Positions 12,092 through 12,500 of a stretch of DNA of 12,500 bases are shown here, one piece after another. Below the pieces are notes generated by a model that saw only the letters and a list, made by a program, of their open reading frames with translations, was not told the DNA's origin and searched no databases. Position 1 is the stretch's first letter; the number at the start of each line of letters is the position of its first letter. The position numbers and the translations under genes are program-made. Source of the stretch: Cryptococcus deneoformans JEC21 (lineage: Eukaryota; Basidiomycota; Tremellomycetes; Tremellales; Cryptococcaceae); the NCBI RefSeq assembly GCF_000091045.1, contig NC_006680.1, forward strand, positions 752,501 through 765,000. The letters run 5' to 3'.

Positions 12092-12500
12092 ATGTCCAGC
12101 CCATCAACATCCCAGTCATCGCAACTCGCTCAGCCTGAACCCAATACCGACCTCCCAGAGCTCCCGTGGGCGTTCATTGATTGTTCCATAGACATCCTGA
12201 TTAAACTGCTCTCGCATATGCTGGAGCTGCTTATTAAACATAATGATCAAGTCGTATTGACGCCGGAATCCTTGACGAGGTTTCATTCTCGGGCAGCGCC
12301 GGGGATCAGTGTGGTTGATTATCTTGCGAGAATTGTCAAGTATACAAATTGCGAAGTTAGTGTCCTGGTTTGCCCGAGTGTGGAATTGGACCTTATTCAG
12401 GCTGACACTGGTTTAGAAAATACCGTTATTGTCAATTCTCAGTTATATCGACATAACTTGCGTCAACCTCCCGACATTCACTCTTTCCTCCCTTACAGTT
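12092..12500 (+). CDS. PHO80: Pho80-type cyclin, N-terminal part (3' end outside window)
   Basis: Pho80 is the cyclin partner of the Pho85 kinase, which phosphorylates Pho4-like regulators when phosphate is plentiful. The exons seen are 12092-12355 and 12417-12500 (open to the window edge), with a 61-nt intron (GTTAGT, branch GCTGAC, end TTTAG). This gives 116 residues. The order of motifs follows Pho80: an IDCSIDILIKLLSHMLELL helix, LTRFHSRAAPGISVVDYLAR, then KIPLLSILSYIDITC and FTLSSLTV, the start of the cyclin box helices. The LTR[YF]HS..[AP]P.IS segment is closest to Pho80 itself, but other PCL-family cyclins share parts of it, so the symbol is probable rather than certain. The ATG has the strong context GCCACCATG. 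A second CAG at 12398-12400 could act as an acceptor but would shift the frame. Confidence 0.85.
   Translation, partial: MSSPSTSQSSQLAQPEPNTDLPELPWAFIDCSIDILIKLLSHMLELLIKHNDQVVLTPESLTRFHSRAAPGISVVDYLARIVKYTNCEVSVLVCPSVELDLIQADTGLENTVIVNSQLYRHNLRQPPDIHSFLPYS

Noticed and set aside
11863..12138. Plus-strand open frame overlapping the PHO80 start
   Set aside because: It has a non-ATG start and low-complexity Ser/His/Thr content typical of a C/T-rich leader, and is out of frame with the clear cyclin sequence.

Overview
The window is nuclear DNA of an intron-dense fungus, most likely a tremellomycete basidiomycete of the Cryptococcus type. The genes are closely packed and cut by many introns of 42-61 nt, with 5' GTRNGT-like donors, CTAAY/CTGAC branch sites and short pyrimidine-AG ends. 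The organism call is inferred from this style and from the protein sequences, not from a database match.

Layout, left to right. 1-1661 (+) is the 3' part of MSH6, a mismatch-recognition ATPase, in six exons. It converges on POP4/RPP29 (1825-2944, -), a core protein of RNase P and RNase MRP. POP4's only intron appears to use a GC donor. A 742-bp divergent gap separates POP4 from BUD6/AIP3 (3687-7413, +, five exons), a formin co-factor in actin polarity. BUD6 converges on a three-exon minus-strand gene (7703-8721) for an R3HCC1-like RRM-fold protein. A 720-bp divergent region holding a TATA box and a pyrimidine tract leads to polyubiquitin (UBI4, 9442-10971, +), which has six head-to-tail ubiquitin units, three introns and a final Gln. 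After a 1.1-kb gap, the first two exons of a PHO80-type cyclin (12092 onward, +) run off the right end, preceded by an 8-codon upstream ORF.

These are housekeeping genes for DNA repair, tRNA/rRNA processing, cell polarity, RNA binding, protein turnover and phosphate/cyclin signalling. They share no pathway, and nothing suggests a mobile element, a biosynthetic cluster or a new multi-gene system. The interesting signals are in gene structure: a GC-AG intron with a competing GT donor 4 nt away (POP4), a tandem acceptor 4 nt apart (BUD6), mosaic ubiquitin units with a patterned intron layout (UBI4), and the uORF abutting PHO80.

All gene models were built by hand from reading frames, splice signals and family knowledge. 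Exon phases close exactly in every complete gene. No expression or alignment data were available.
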